The notes: generated by a model not told the origin, from the letters alone. Positions 17,012 to 25,914 are shown, counted from the stretch's first letter. The stretch: 64,000 nt of DNA from Antarcticibacterium arcticum (GCF_007993795.1 NZ_CP042476.1:558001-622000); one strand, 5' to 3'. Numbers and translations: made by a program.

Positions 17012-18157
17012 TTATTTATTTCCTCCGTAAACTCTTTTTATAAAATTTCCTTCAAGGAATTTTACAGGATCTATCTCACTTTGCAGAATTATTCCTTTCC
17101 TCCCTTCTTCCAAAAGCATTTGAGCAGTTTGCAGCATGGGGACTGCCGTGGTAGTTTGGATTGCCCTTAAAAGATGTTTTCCAACATACTGTGGTAGAAT
17201 GCGTTTGGAGATTTCCCGTCTTCTCAGGATTCCCTGGGCGTCTTTTCCTTCCACAGCAGCGTAAAGCACTATTTGGTCATCTTCAATGTTTGGGATCACC
17301 TCCTGCATTTTTTCCTGTAGTGACTTTACAGCAGCTTTTTCGTTGCCGGATTTCTTAATTTGCTCATCTACCCAGGAATAATGTCCCGGATGTCGCAGGG
17401 TCTTATAATCCAGTGTATTTACTTTCCCTTCTAAAGCATCCGGAAGATCTGCTGCCCCGCCGGAGGTGAGATCCTCTTCATAGGTTATTCCATCAATTAT
17501 AATAATCGCCCTTTCAGAGAGCGCGGGAAGTTTTGTTTTTCTGAAATTTCTAATTACCACCGCATCATTTAAATATTCGGTAGCTACTCCCACGGGGCTC
17601 CAGGTGAAGCCGTAAAAATGTGGAGCTACCGCATGCCGCGTTAATGCGCCCACCTTAAATTCCAGTTTACCTGCTACTTCCACATCAAAATCTTTGCAAA
17701 AGTCCCGGTAAAGACTGTGGGCAAGTATGTTTATATACCCCGGAGCCAGCCCGGTTTGCAAAGCAAATCCTGTTTGGGCATTTTTTGCCATTTCAATGAT
17801 CTCATTTGTTTCGCTCACATATTCTGTGAGGTTGACATAGTGCAGGTTATAATCCAGGGCCATAGCTGCAATTTCAGGAGCAAGCCCTCCCGGAAGGCAG
17901 TCCAGGATAATATCCGACTTTTGGAAGATTTCCTCCATTTCTGTGGTCACCTCCCCGGGTGACAGGGAAAAACTTTGGACTTCACATTTTTTAGAGGTGC
18001 CCTCCTGTATCCAGTTGGCGACATCTCTGGCCCTGGAAAGCGTTCGGTTTCCAATATAAAGGCTGGGAGGGACCTTGCTCCATTCCATTAGGATTAATCC
18101 GGCAGCCCGGGCGATCCCGCCTGCCCCGGCAATGATAATTTTGTGAGGATGGTTCAT
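17012..18157 (-). CDS. Saccharopine dehydrogenase-family NAD(P)-dependent oxidoreductase
   Basis: 381 residues. The N-terminal Rossmann fold begins KIIIAGAGGIARAAG (GxGGIG-type dinucleotide site, residues 6-20), followed by the IGNRTLSRA strand/basic region and SDIILDCLPGG. The middle part (QTGLAPGYINILAH and VGALTRHAVAPHFYGFTWSP) matches the saccharopine dehydrogenase C-terminal/catalytic domain. Members include lysine-pathway enzymes and carboxynorspermidine-type dehydrogenases, and the substrate here is not determinable. It is monocistronic, with 360 bases of gene-poor sequence upstream and no clear terminator. Confidence 0.8.
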   Translation of the reverse strand: MNHPHKIIIAGAGGIARAAGLILMEWSKVPPSLYIGNRTLSRARDVANWIQEGTSKKCEVQSFSLSPGEVTTEMEEIFQKSDIILDCLPGGLAPEIAAMALDYNLHYVNLTEYVSETNEIIEMAKNAQTGFALQTGLAPGYINILAHSLYRDFCKDFDVEVAGKLEFKVGALTRHAVAPHFYGFTWSPVGVATEYLNDAVVIRNFRKTKLPALSERAIIIIDGITYEEDLTSGGAADLPDALEGKVNTLDYKTLRHPGHYSWVDEQIKKSGNEKAAVKSLQEKMQEVIPNIEDDQIVLYAAVEGKDAQGILRRREISKRILPQYVGKHLLRAIQTTTAVPMLQTAQMLLEEGRKGIILQSEIDPVKFLEGNFIKRVYGGNK

Positions 18158-18519
18158 AAACCTAAGTTACAAATTTATTGGGCCCGTGGGGTGAAAAATT
18201 ACTGCTTAACAAGCTTAAAAATGAAACTGGTTTGGACAATTTCTAAGAAAAATACCGTGGGAAAAATACTGGTTTTCCCCAATTGATTTAAATGATTATA
18301 AAAAGTAAATTAAGGGGTAATCGTTTGAAGAACTTAAATTAAAAGGGATGATATAAAATTACTTAAAAATTCTAACAACCGGAATGCTCATAGGAAATAT
18401 GCCTTTCCCGGTTATTTATCTTCCCTGAAATTTGTTTCCTCTTCAATTACGGGAGCGGGAATTTTCTAATTTCTGAAATCCGCTTATAATACGATCCAGT
18501 AACCCTAATACGTTGAGTC
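18158..18519. other. Intergenic region without a supported gene
   Basis: AT-rich. A weak AACCGG...CCGGTT inverted repeat near 18375-18413 has a long loop. It separates the divergent saccharopine-dehydrogenase-like gene and the small membrane-protein gene, so it should hold both promoters. No other feature seen. Confidence 0.45.
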
Positions 18520-18675
18520 ATGAATGCAATGAATGTTTTTTTTGAGAATTACCGCAAGGCCACCCATGGCTTTAATATTCTGGTGAAAATCCTAATTGCC
18601 CTTATCCTGGCATTTATTTTCATTGCCGTGATTTTTGCGATTGTAGGAATAGTTCCGGATATTCTAAACTATTAA
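18520..18675 (+). CDS. Small single-span membrane protein, 51 residues
   Basis: The frame from ATG at 18520 to TAA at 18673-18675 encodes 51 residues. MNAMNVFFENYRKATHGFN is amphipathic and polar, then one long helix (ILIALILAFIFIAVIFAIVG, about residues 24-43) and PDILNY at the end. A second in-frame ATG lies three codons in. The clean hydrophobic profile and full stop support a real small membrane protein. It is a lone plus-strand gene facing the receiver gene, which ends 50 bases on. No known family recognised. Confidence 0.6.
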   Translation: MNAMNVFFENYRKATHGFNILVKILIALILAFIFIAVIFAIVGIVPDILNY

Positions 18676-18725
18676 TTATGGAAGGAAATAGTGAGGGATG
18701 GGGAGAATAGAGATCTTAAATTTAA

Positions 18726-19070
18726 CTAAGCGTTGATATGTTTTTCAATGCGCAAAAGGAGGTCATCTACATCAAAGGGTTTTGCTATGAAATCACAGGC
18801 CGTCTCATCTACAATATCTGTGTGAGCCGACATTAATATTACCGGAATTTCATTGGTTTCTTTATTTTGAGCCAGCTTTTTACACATTTCCTGACCATTA
18901 CCATCAGGTAACATGATGTCCATGAGGATAAGATCCGGCCGCCCCGTAGCAATGCTGTTCTTAAATCTTTCAGCATTGGGAAACGAGCGCACTGTATAAG
19001 CATCGCTTAACAGGAGCTCTATCAACTCCCGTATATCCTGATCATCTTCAACTATAAAAATCTCTTTCAT
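18726..19070 (-). CDS. Single-domain response regulator
   Basis: 114 residues, receiver only: EDDQD at residues 7-11, acceptor Asp in LILMDIMLPDGNG (about residue 51), Ser in LMSAH and Lys in IAKPFDVDD. No output domain. It follows the PAS/GAF histidine kinase gene on the same strand with a 72-base gap, so it is its probable phospho-acceptor. A TTTTGTTAAACA motif lies in that gap at 19112-19123. Confidence 0.9.
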   Translation of the reverse strand: MKEIFIVEDDQDIRELIELLLSDAYTVRSFPNAERFKNSIATGRPDLILMDIMLPDGNGQEMCKKLAQNKETNEIPVILMSAHTDIVDETACDFIAKPFDVDDLLLRIEKHINA

Positions 19071-19142
19071 TCCGCTAAAATAGAAAAGTATGTTATGAAT
19101 ATTTTAAAATCTTTTGTTAAACATTAAAAACAGATTAAGAAC

Positions 19143-21368
19143 TTATTTTCGGGGGGTGGAGGTATTTAAGTTTTCCTCAAGGGGAAGCGTAAAAAAGAAC
19201 TCCGATCCCTCACCATATTTGCTTTTTACTCCCACCTCACCATTATGATTTTCTATTATTTGCCTTGTAAGATATAAGCCTAAACCAAGGCCACTTATAC
19301 CTTTTGTATTTTCAGCCCGGTAGAAACGGGTAAACAGTTGCCTTTGCTGTTCGCGGGTTAAGCCGGTACCTTCATCGCGTATATATACACTGGCAAATCT
19401 ATCCTGTATATTAAGTCCCATATAAACCTTTTCTGCGCCGGGGCTATATTTAATGGCATTGGACAGGAGATTGATGATCGCCTGCTCTATCCTTGGGCGA
19501 TCACAATTTACCATTACGGGATAATCATCTATTTTCAATAGGACACTGTGAGAGGTGTGAGAATACAAAAATGTTTCAGCGATCTCACGCAATAACTCGC
19601 TAAGGTCAAATACTTCCAGATTAAATTCCATTTTCCCCGCCTCAATTCGTGACATATTCAGCAGGTCATCTACAAGATTATTAAGTTTATTTACCTGGTT
19701 TAGAGATTTGGATATAAAGAGCTCGCTCAGGCTGTCTTTTTCCTTTTTAGCCAAAACCTGTAAATAACCTTTAATAGTGGTGAGCGGTGTTTTAAGCTCA
19801 TGGCTGGCAAGTGCTATAAATTCGTCTTTTCTATCGCTTAGGTTTTTAACCTGCTCAAATAATTTAGAATTATCCAGGGAAACAGCTGCCTGTGCTGCAA
19901 TATTAATAACAATATCTTCGTGACTTGCGGTAAAAATTCCGGGCTCCGGATGTCCGAACAAAAGACCTCCAATTACTTCTCCGGTTTTTGATACTACGGG
20001 TACCGCAAGGTAACTGCGTACCGGTAAGTGGGCTGCAGGCATTCCGGCCTGGGGAAAATTCTTTCCGTATCGGGGATCCAGCAAAATGTCATCTATCCTA
20101 ACCACTTCTTTATCAGCAAAAGTGGGTGCAAAGAGGGCGGTATGTCTTGGCATCCCAAGTTTTTCAAATGATTCTCTGGCCGCACCGGAGAGGGTGTACA
20201 ATTTAAAGGATTCACCATTTTCCTGGTAATCATTGTAAAAGAAGGCTCCATAGGAAGCTCCTGTTAATTTGGTAGTAGCATCTGTAACCCTTTGCAGGAC
20301 ACCCTGCACATCAAGATTCTCAGAAATACTTTTTCCTATTGAATTAAGGATCTCAAGATTGCTGTTATGTTGATTAATTTCGGCTTCAGCCTGTATCCTG
20401 GCGCTAATATCCCGGGCCACCTTTGACGCACCTACAATATTGCCCAAAAAATCCTTTACGGGGGAGACGGTAATGGAAAGGGGAATTAATCTCCCGTCTT
20501 TCGTCTTTCTTACTGTTTCAAAATGATCAACCTTTTTCCCCTTTTTAATATTGTCAATAATGTGCTTTTCTTCCTTGAGCCTATCCTTCGGAATAAGTAT
20601 GGTAATAGATTTTCCAAGGGTTTCCTTTTCAGTGAAGCCAAAGATTATTTCAGCTCCTTTATTCCAACTGGTGATTTTTCCCGTAAGGTCCTTACTTATT
20701 ATGGCATCTTCTGATGAATTTACAATTGCAGAAAGCATTGCCTGTTTTTCTTCTTTGAGCCGTTCCATCGGGATGAGCATGGTGATTGATTTTCCCAGGG
20801 TTTCCTTTTCAGTGAACCCAAAGATCATTTCAGCTCCCTTGTTCCAGCTGGTGATTTTTCCCCTCAGGTCTTTGCTTATTATAGCATCATCAGAGGATTC
20901 TACAATTGCCGAAAGCGTTGTTTGTTTTATTTCATTGACAACCTGGCCACTTATATCTATAAGGATAGAATGAGCACCGGTGAGATTTTGATTTTCATTA
21001 AATAAAGGTTTTGAAAAAAGGAGTAGATTTTTAAAAGTACTATCCGGGCATTGGATCATGATAGACTGATTCTCTACAGTAATTCCATTTTGCACAGTTA
21101 GGGCCATTGGACTTTTTTCCGGCGGCATTGGTGTGCCATCAGGATAGAACAATTTCCAGGCACCACTCCACAGCTCCCTTTTTACATCTGGATCACGGCC
21201 CCAAAGTTTCCGGGCCGCCTCATTGAAAAAAGTAATATAACCATTCTTATCACAGGTATAAAAAGCAACAGGAGATTCCAGGACTAATTTTTTATAATCG
21301 GGTACGGGCTGTTGTAAGGGAACCTTGGCGTTACCCGGACCTGATGAAGCTGGAACGATTGGTTTCAT
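19143..21368 (-). CDS. Sensor histidine kinase (PAS-partial PAS-PAS-GAF-HisKA-HATPase)
   Basis: 741 residues, soluble. A first PAS covers about residues 28-145. Then come two near-identical copies of the PAS N-terminal half (150-209 and 210-269), of which only the second is followed by the rest of the fold (KGKKVDHFETVRKTKDGRLI). A GAF domain (about 350-490) follows, then HisKA with ASHELKTPLTTIKG and HATPase with DEGTGL and SGLGLGL boxes. It is a cytosolic sensor, and the ligand is unknown. The half-domain duplication is the odd feature (period 60 residues). It is followed by a receiver-only gene, with no receiver fused. Confidence 0.92.
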   Translation of the reverse strand: MKPIVPASSGPGNAKVPLQQPVPDYKKLVLESPVAFYTCDKNGYITFFNEAARKLWGRDPDVKRELWSGAWKLFYPDGTPMPPEKSPMALTVQNGITVENQSIMIQCPDSTFKNLLLFSKPLFNENQNLTGAHSILIDISGQVVNEIKQTTLSAIVESSDDAIISKDLRGKITSWNKGAEMIFGFTEKETLGKSITMLIPMERLKEEKQAMLSAIVNSSEDAIISKDLTGKITSWNKGAEIIFGFTEKETLGKSITILIPKDRLKEEKHIIDNIKKGKKVDHFETVRKTKDGRLIPLSITVSPVKDFLGNIVGASKVARDISARIQAEAEINQHNSNLEILNSIGKSISENLDVQGVLQRVTDATTKLTGASYGAFFYNDYQENGESFKLYTLSGAARESFEKLGMPRHTALFAPTFADKEVVRIDDILLDPRYGKNFPQAGMPAAHLPVRSYLAVPVVSKTGEVIGGLLFGHPEPGIFTASHEDIVINIAAQAAVSLDNSKLFEQVKNLSDRKDEFIALASHELKTPLTTIKGYLQVLAKKEKDSLSELFISKSLNQVNKLNNLVDDLLNMSRIEAGKMEFNLEVFDLSELLREIAETFLYSHTSHSVLLKIDDYPVMVNCDRPRIEQAIINLLSNAIKYSPGAEKVYMGLNIQDRFASVYIRDEGTGLTREQQRQLFTRFYRAENTKGISGLGLGLYLTRQIIENHNGEVGVKSKYGEGSEFFFTLPLEENLNTSTPRK
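20562..20921 (-). repeat. In-frame 180-bp tandem duplication inside the kinase gene
   Basis: The two units, 20742-20921 and 20562-20741, are each 60 codons and align without gaps at both protein and DNA level (for example KITSWNKGAE and FGFTEKETLGKSIT in each). Differences are scattered third-position changes and a few substitutions, so the duplication is recent to moderately old. It copies only the front half of a PAS domain. Confidence 0.9.
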
Positions 21369-21726
21369 AAACTCATATTTTTAACCCTACCTGTTGAAAT
21401 TTTAAATTCCTCAGAAAATTTGAAATTTCCTTTAAGAAAACCCTGGTGATAGTTTTTCAATAGCTGCCAATATAATTGCTAAATATAAACCAATAGAACC
21501 ATAAGCCTTGTAAGTAAAAACATTAGGGAAAGAAATTTAACGCCAATCTCTTGAATCCCAATTAATTAAACGTTTATTAATGTTTTGTTAAAACAATTAT
21601 CACCAGTGAGTTTGTGAAACCCATCTGGAAAATAAAAACCGGTGTTTTTATGTTAGATGAAAAACAAAAAGAGAGAAAATTTAAAGAAAAAGGAGATGAA
21701 GGGTAGCGGAAGCTGGAAATTTTAAT
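21369..21726. other. Intergenic region without a supported gene
   Basis: AT-rich. A minus-strand frame around 21435-21535 is coding-like (KAYGSIGLYLAIILAAIEKL) but lacks a start codon. A TTTTGTTAAAACA motif lies near 21583-21595. Nothing firm can be called. Confidence 0.4.
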
Positions 21727-21843
21727 TTAATCCCGGTGGATTTTCTTTTTACCGTACACTGAATTATAAAGGGAATACCAGTAACTCAATGCCAATCCAA
21801 GAGTAAACAAGCCGCCTGCATAGAAAAGGATTCCATAGATCAT
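21727..21843 (-). CDS. Small single-span membrane protein, 38 residues
   Basis: ATG at 21841-21843 to TAA at 21727-21729. The protein has one helix from residue 2 to about 23 (IYGILFYAGGLFTLGLALSY), then WYSLYNSVYG and a basic tail KKKIHRD. The basic tail predicts N-out/C-in topology. The size and shape recall small subunits of respiratory or other membrane complexes, but the sequence does not match one I can name. The gene is divergent from the Fnr/Crp-type regulator across about 400 bases containing a stem-loop and a CRP-like palindrome. Confidence 0.6.
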   Translation of the reverse strand: MIYGILFYAGGLFTLGLALSYWYSLYNSVYGKKKIHRD

Positions 21844-21977
21844 AACCAGGAGTTTTAAGGTGAAAGATTGAATTAAAAATAATATTTAAACAGGGAGGTT
21901 GATTAATGATCTAATTTTTATTACCTGGTGGTATTCCCGTATTTTCAACTTTAAAATCTATAGAGCATAATCTAAGA

Positions 21978-22009
21978 AGCTAATGAACAGCCCCACCTGT
22001 TCATTAGCT
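21978..22009. other. Perfect 13-bp stem-loop, possible terminator or RNA element
   Basis: Arms AGCTAATGAACAG (21978-21990) and CTGTTCATTAGCT (21997-22009) are exact reverse complements around a 6-base loop. On the plus strand it is followed by TTGGTTTTCTG, which is weakly terminator-like, yet no plus-strand gene ends before it. It could be a terminator of an unrecognised small RNA, or a 5' element of the small membrane-protein transcript. Confidence 0.7.
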
Positions 22010-22184
22010 TTGGTTTTCTGAAGTCTACCCCTAAATTTCAGAACGGTGAATCAATCACTTACTTACCCCAAATTTTACAGGAAGCTTTTTTCCTGTTTGT
22101 AATTGATCTTTTTTCACAGTATTAAATTTACGCAAATACCTGAAAATTGTAAAATATTTGCCTGTGTTTCAGTGCACAATTTAA

Positions 22185-22200
22185 TGTGATCTGGCTCACA
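22185..22200. promoter_or_regulatory. CRP/FNR-type operator palindrome
   Basis: TGTGATCTGGCTCACA is TGTGA-N6-TCACA, the exact symmetric consensus for CRP in Proteobacteria. It lies 45 bases upstream of the ATG of a Crp/Fnr-family gene, suggesting autoregulation or control by a paralogue. Bacteroidota regulators of this family need not share the consensus, so the binding protein is inferred. Confidence 0.55.
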
Positions 22201-22245
22201 AAGCGTATTTTTTTTTAGTATCTTTTGGAATCCAAAACTTCAAAA

Positions 22246-22926
22246 ATGTTAAAGCCATACTGCAAGTTGTGTAATCATAAGTCTGAGGCAGCAAATAGGC
22301 TAAATGAATGTCAACTGGAGAAATTGAACGAGCATAGTTCACAGGCCATATTCCAGACCGGAGAAGTACTAATAAGGCAGGATTCCCCCACCAACAGTAT
22401 AGTTTTTATAAAATCTGGTTTGGTTAAAATTCATACACAGGGTCCTAATAGAGAGCGTATCATGAATATTTCAAAAGCTCCTTCCTACCTATGTTTACAC
22501 AGTACATTTGGCGATAAGATCAATCATTTTTCAGCAACGGCTTTGGAACCCACTGCGGTATGTTTTATTGAAAGCAATGTATTTACGAGTTTAATACAGG
22601 AAAATGGAAATTTTGCTTATGAAGTTATTCAAAGTATGGGTAGGGGTGAACTTCAAAACTTTCATTATCTTATAGATATTGCCCAAAAACAAAATATGGG
22701 TAGGGTAGCTCATGTATTGTTATATTTTGCCAAACAAATTTATATTTCCAATACTTTTAATTTGCCCCTTTCACGACAGGAACTTGCGGATCTTGCAGGT
22801 ATAACCAGAGAAAGCATTAGTCGAATTCTGCACAAATTTCATAATGAAGAACTTATTCATATTGAAGGGAGAAAGATATCCTTAAAAAATGACAGGGCAT
22901 TAAAAGAGATTAGCGACAAAGGCTAA
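22246..22926 (+). CDS. Crp/Fnr-family transcriptional regulator
   Basis: 226 residues from the ATG at 22246 (an upstream TTG would add seven residues without conserved character). The cyclic-nucleotide-binding-fold region spans about 30-145 (FQTGEVLIRQDSP, IVFIKSGLVKIH). A long dimer helix follows, then a winged helix with LPLSRQELADLAGITRESISRILHKF as recognition region. The N-terminal YCKLCNH has a CxxC and more cysteines follow (NEC, YLCLH, AVCFI), which is compatible with an oxygen- or redox-sensing FNR type, but the exact FNR cluster spacing is not clear. A CRP-like site precedes it. Confidence 0.9.
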   Translation: MLKPYCKLCNHKSEAANRLNECQLEKLNEHSSQAIFQTGEVLIRQDSPTNSIVFIKSGLVKIHTQGPNRERIMNISKAPSYLCLHSTFGDKINHFSATALEPTAVCFIESNVFTSLIQENGNFAYEVIQSMGRGELQNFHYLIDIAQKQNMGRVAHVLLYFAKQIYISNTFNLPLSRQELADLAGITRESISRILHKFHNEELIHIEGRKISLKNDRALKEISDKG

Positions 22927-22969
22927 GGTTTGTGGGAGTTGTTACATCGTTTTAAATGGCCTTGGGGAT

Positions 22970-23350
22970 TTAATCCCTGTTTTTCCACCACTTTAATTTA
23001 TAATTTGACCAGTTTATTTTTTCCAGCGGTAAATATTTAAAGAGGAATATGAAAAATGCCAGGATCAAAATAAATATAGATGTTGATCCTCTTTTAAATT
23101 TTGGAGGAGGGAGTTCGGTAATGCTTTTATTCAGGTTGTTTCTTTTCAATTGAGTAAGATCCTCAGGTTCAGTTTCAGGTGGAATTCCCTCTTTCCTTGC
23201 ATTTTCCCCTTTTACTGTCAGGATAAAATCATCGTCCTTAATCTCGACATACCCCTCGCGTATTAAATCTTTTATTCCTGCTGAAAAATTATGATGTGCA
23301 AGGATTTTTAGCGTTTTTCTTTTCCCTAGAAGTTCTAATAACTGCTCCAT
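22970..23350 (-). CDS. Hypothetical winged-helix-like protein with a C-terminal membrane span
   Basis: 126 residues using the ATG at 23348-23350 (MEQLLELLGKRK). A TTG nine codons upstream is also possible. Residues 1-55 look like a small winged helix (KTLKILAHHNFSAGIKDLI, then YVEIKDDDFILTVKGENAR). A proline-rich acidic linker (GIPPETEPEDL) follows, and one membrane helix near the end (SIFILILAFFIFLFKYL). The tail anchor would hold the domain at the inner face of the membrane. No family recognised. It is convergent with the Crp/Fnr gene. Confidence 0.65.
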   Translation of the reverse strand: MEQLLELLGKRKTLKILAHHNFSAGIKDLIREGYVEIKDDDFILTVKGENARKEGIPPETEPEDLTQLKRNNLNKSITELPPPKFKRGSTSIFILILAFFIFLFKYLPLEKINWSNYKLKWWKNRD

Positions 23351-23608
23351 CCCTATTATACCTGGTAAACCTATCAATTAAATTAGATGCTATTGTAAAT
23401 ATCTCTACAATAAACCTATAAGTGCAGGCATTTGTAAAAGTAGCCTTGTTAATGTTGATTTAGGCCGATAAAACGTTAAATAAATTATTAAAGAACACGG
23501 GATTTTTCGGGATAGGATCGCTTCCTGCCTAAACCTGCTATAATTGTCTTGTAACAAAATGTTGGCTTTTACTACAAACCTATAAATCATTGGTACAATC
23601 GAACCTTT

Positions 23609-25078
23609 ATGTTGAAAAAGTTTTTTAGTCTTGAATGGAAGTCGTTTTTACGATCTGCTTCTTTCCGGGCCAATATGTTTATAAAAATAATCATGGTGCT
23701 GGCCGCGCTGTATTTTATTTTGATTTTTACCGGTTTGGGAATAGGCCTGTTTTATATCTTAAAGAAACAGGAAATGGAACCTTTGGAAACCGTGAATAGG
23801 TTTATCATATTTTACCTTCTTCTGGATCTGGTGATTCGTTATTTTCTGCAAAAAATGCCGGTCATGAACATTAGGCCTTTCCTGGTTCAAAATATTTCCC
23901 GCAAAAGTATTGTAGGTTATTCGCTGGGAAAAACAATGGTTTCCATATTCAATATTCTGCATTTATTTTTTCTTCTGCCTTTTACTATTGTTCTTATAGT
24001 TGAAGGATATGATCCCCTGGGAGCGACAGCCTGGTTTATAGGGATCTTATCAGTCGTTTACCTGAATAATTTTCTTAATATCCTTAGTAATAACAGGAGT
24101 TTTGTTCTTTACAGTGTTGCATTGATACTGGTCTTGCTGGCACTTTTTACGTATTATGGCCTTATTGACCTAACCCAATATACTCAACCATTATTTGGTG
24201 CCTTGTATACTACACCTTGGGTAGTAATAGTTCCTGTATTATTATTAGTTATTGTATCATGGATAACCTTCCGGTTTTTTCTTAAAAACCTCTATCTGGA
24301 TGCAGGCCTGAAGGTAAAAGAGAAAGCTGCCCAAACCGAACATTATACCTGGTTGAACCGCTATGGAGTATTGGGTACTTTTATTAAAAATGATATCAAA
24401 CTCATAAAAAGGAATAAGCGCTCACGCACCACGATTATTATGAGTGTGCTGTTTATTTTTTATGGATTATTGTTTTTTACGGGTGGTATAGAAGCTTATG
24501 AAGGTCCTGTATGGCGCATATTTGCAGGGATATTTGTAACCGGTGGCTTTATTTTCACCTTTGGGCAGTTTGTGCCAAGTTGGGATAGTTCTTATTATCC
24601 TTTAATGATGAGCCAGAATATACAATACCGGGAATACCTCAACTCCAAGTGGTGGTTAATGGTGATCACGACTATAATCACTACTATGATTGCTGGTTTT
24701 TATCTGTATTTTGGATGGGAAGTTTACCAGGCTATTCTGGTAGGGGCGGTATATAATATTGGTGTGAACGCCCACCTGGTTCTTTTAGGGGGCGCTTATA
24801 TAAGAACCCCAATAGACCTTACCCAGAATAAGAATGTAATGGGGAATAAACAGGCTTTTAATTCCAAAACACTACTGCTTACCCTGCCAAAACTCATTCT
24901 TCCACTAGGGCTTTATGCGCTGGGACATTATTTATTTGAACCAATTGCCGGGTATCTAATGGTTGCAGGGGCCGGAATTATAGGCTTTGCATTTAAGAAT
25001 AAGGTATTTGTGTTGATAGAAAGGATCTATAAGACCGAAAAATATAAAACAATTGCAGCATACAGCCAAAAAGCATAA
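23609..25078 (+). CDS. DUF5687-family membrane protein, ABC transporter permease
   Basis: 489 residues with about ten to twelve hydrophobic segments spread over the whole length (for example MVLAALYFILIFTGLGIGLF and VPVLLLVIVSWITFRF). The N-terminus LKKFFSLEWKSFLRS resembles permease coupling helices. Members of DUF5687 are regularly encoded just upstream of an ABC ATPase in Bacteroidota, as here (11 bases). The gene pair would form an exporter of unknown substrate. Confidence 0.8.
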   Translation: MLKKFFSLEWKSFLRSASFRANMFIKIIMVLAALYFILIFTGLGIGLFYILKKQEMEPLETVNRFIIFYLLLDLVIRYFLQKMPVMNIRPFLVQNISRKSIVGYSLGKTMVSIFNILHLFFLLPFTIVLIVEGYDPLGATAWFIGILSVVYLNNFLNILSNNRSFVLYSVALILVLLALFTYYGLIDLTQYTQPLFGALYTTPWVVIVPVLLLVIVSWITFRFFLKNLYLDAGLKVKEKAAQTEHYTWLNRYGVLGTFIKNDIKLIKRNKRSRTTIIMSVLFIFYGLLFFTGGIEAYEGPVWRIFAGIFVTGGFIFTFGQFVPSWDSSYYPLMMSQNIQYREYLNSKWWLMVITTIITTMIAGFYLYFGWEVYQAILVGAVYNIGVNAHLVLLGGAYIRTPIDLTQNKNVMGNKQAFNSKTLLLTLPKLILPLGLYALGHYLFEPIAGYLMVAGAGIIGFAFKNKVFVLIERIYKTEKYKTIAAYSQKA

Positions 25079-25089
25079 CTCTGTTTGAT

Positions 25090-25785
25090 ATGATACAAGT
25101 TGAAAATTTAACAAAGACTTACGGAGGCACTACCGTCCTCAACATTGCCCATCTGGAAATCCCAAAAGGGGAGAGTTTTGGCCTGGTAGGAAATAACGGA
25201 GCCGGAAAGACCACTTTTTTCAGCTTACTGCTGGACCTTATTTCACCCGATACCGGCAAGATCACCAGTAATAATATTCATATTAGCAGTGATGAAGGAT
25301 GGAAACCCTTCACAACCGCCTTTATAGATGAAACTTTCCTTATTGGATATCTTACTCCTGAAGAATATTTTTATTTCATAGGCGAACTTAGGGGTAGAAA
25401 AAAGGCCGAAGTAGATGAGTTTTTATTACGCTTTACCGAGTTTTTTAATGGGGAGGTACTCAATGGCAAAAAATACCTTAGAGATCTTTCCAAAGGGAAT
25501 TCGAAGAAAGTGGGAATTGTAGCGGCTTTAATTGGGGAACCTCAGGTAGTGATCCTGGATGAACCATTTGCAAACCTTGACCCCACCACCCAGTTCAGGC
25601 TTAAAAAGATAATCAGGGAAATTGCTGCTACTAAAGAAACTACCATCCTTGTGTCCAGTCATGACCTGCAGCACACGGTTGAAATTTCCAACAGGATCGT
25701 AGTATTGGAAAAAGGAGAGATAGTGAAGGATATTCAAACAACCCATGAAACCATGCAGGAACTGGAAACATTCTTTGCGGTGTAA
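25090..25785 (+). CDS. ABC transporter ATP-binding protein
   Basis: 231 residues. Walker A is GNNGAGKTT (about 36-44). The signature is weak (LRDLSKGNSKKV, so LSKGN instead of LSGGQ), the Walker B is VVILDEPFANLDP, and the switch His is in VSSHDLQ. This form is typical of CcmA/YhaQ-type ATPases partnering large membrane proteins. It is the second gene of a two-gene operon with the DUF5687 permease. A heptad repeat array begins 15 bases after its stop in place of a normal terminator. Confidence 0.9.
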   Translation: MIQVENLTKTYGGTTVLNIAHLEIPKGESFGLVGNNGAGKTTFFSLLLDLISPDTGKITSNNIHISSDEGWKPFTTAFIDETFLIGYLTPEEYFYFIGELRGRKKAEVDEFLLRFTEFFNGEVLNGKKYLRDLSKGNSKKVGIVAALIGEPQVVILDEPFANLDPTTQFRLKKIIREIAATKETTILVSSHDLQHTVEISNRIVVLEKGEIVKDIQTTHETMQELETFFAV

Positions 25786-25799
25786 GGTGGGGAGTAGTA

Positions 25800-25862
25800 A
25801 TTGGTGATTAGTTGTTAGTCTTTAGTCGGTAGTCATTAGTCGTTAGACGTTAGTCGGTAGTC
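25800..25862. repeat. Degenerate 7-bp tandem array A
   Basis: About nine consecutive units of the form nnTAGTC (GTTAGTC, TTTAGTC, GGTAGTC, ATTAGTC, GTTAGAC and so on), always spaced by exactly 7 bases. It starts 15 bases past the ABC ATPase stop. Confidence 0.9.
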
Positions 25863-25914
25863 AATTTGAGATGTGGAAATTTTTAACCGCTGCCCCCCGA
25901 ATCGAGGCCAAAAA

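Noticed and set aside
21435..21535. Coding-like minus-strand stretch (KAYGSIGLYLAIILAAIEKL)
   Set aside because: No start codon in frame and short; mentioned only in the gap entry.
23405..23590. 61-codon minus-strand frame before the DUF5687 gene
   Set aside because: Composition is not protein-like and it lies in the promoter region.
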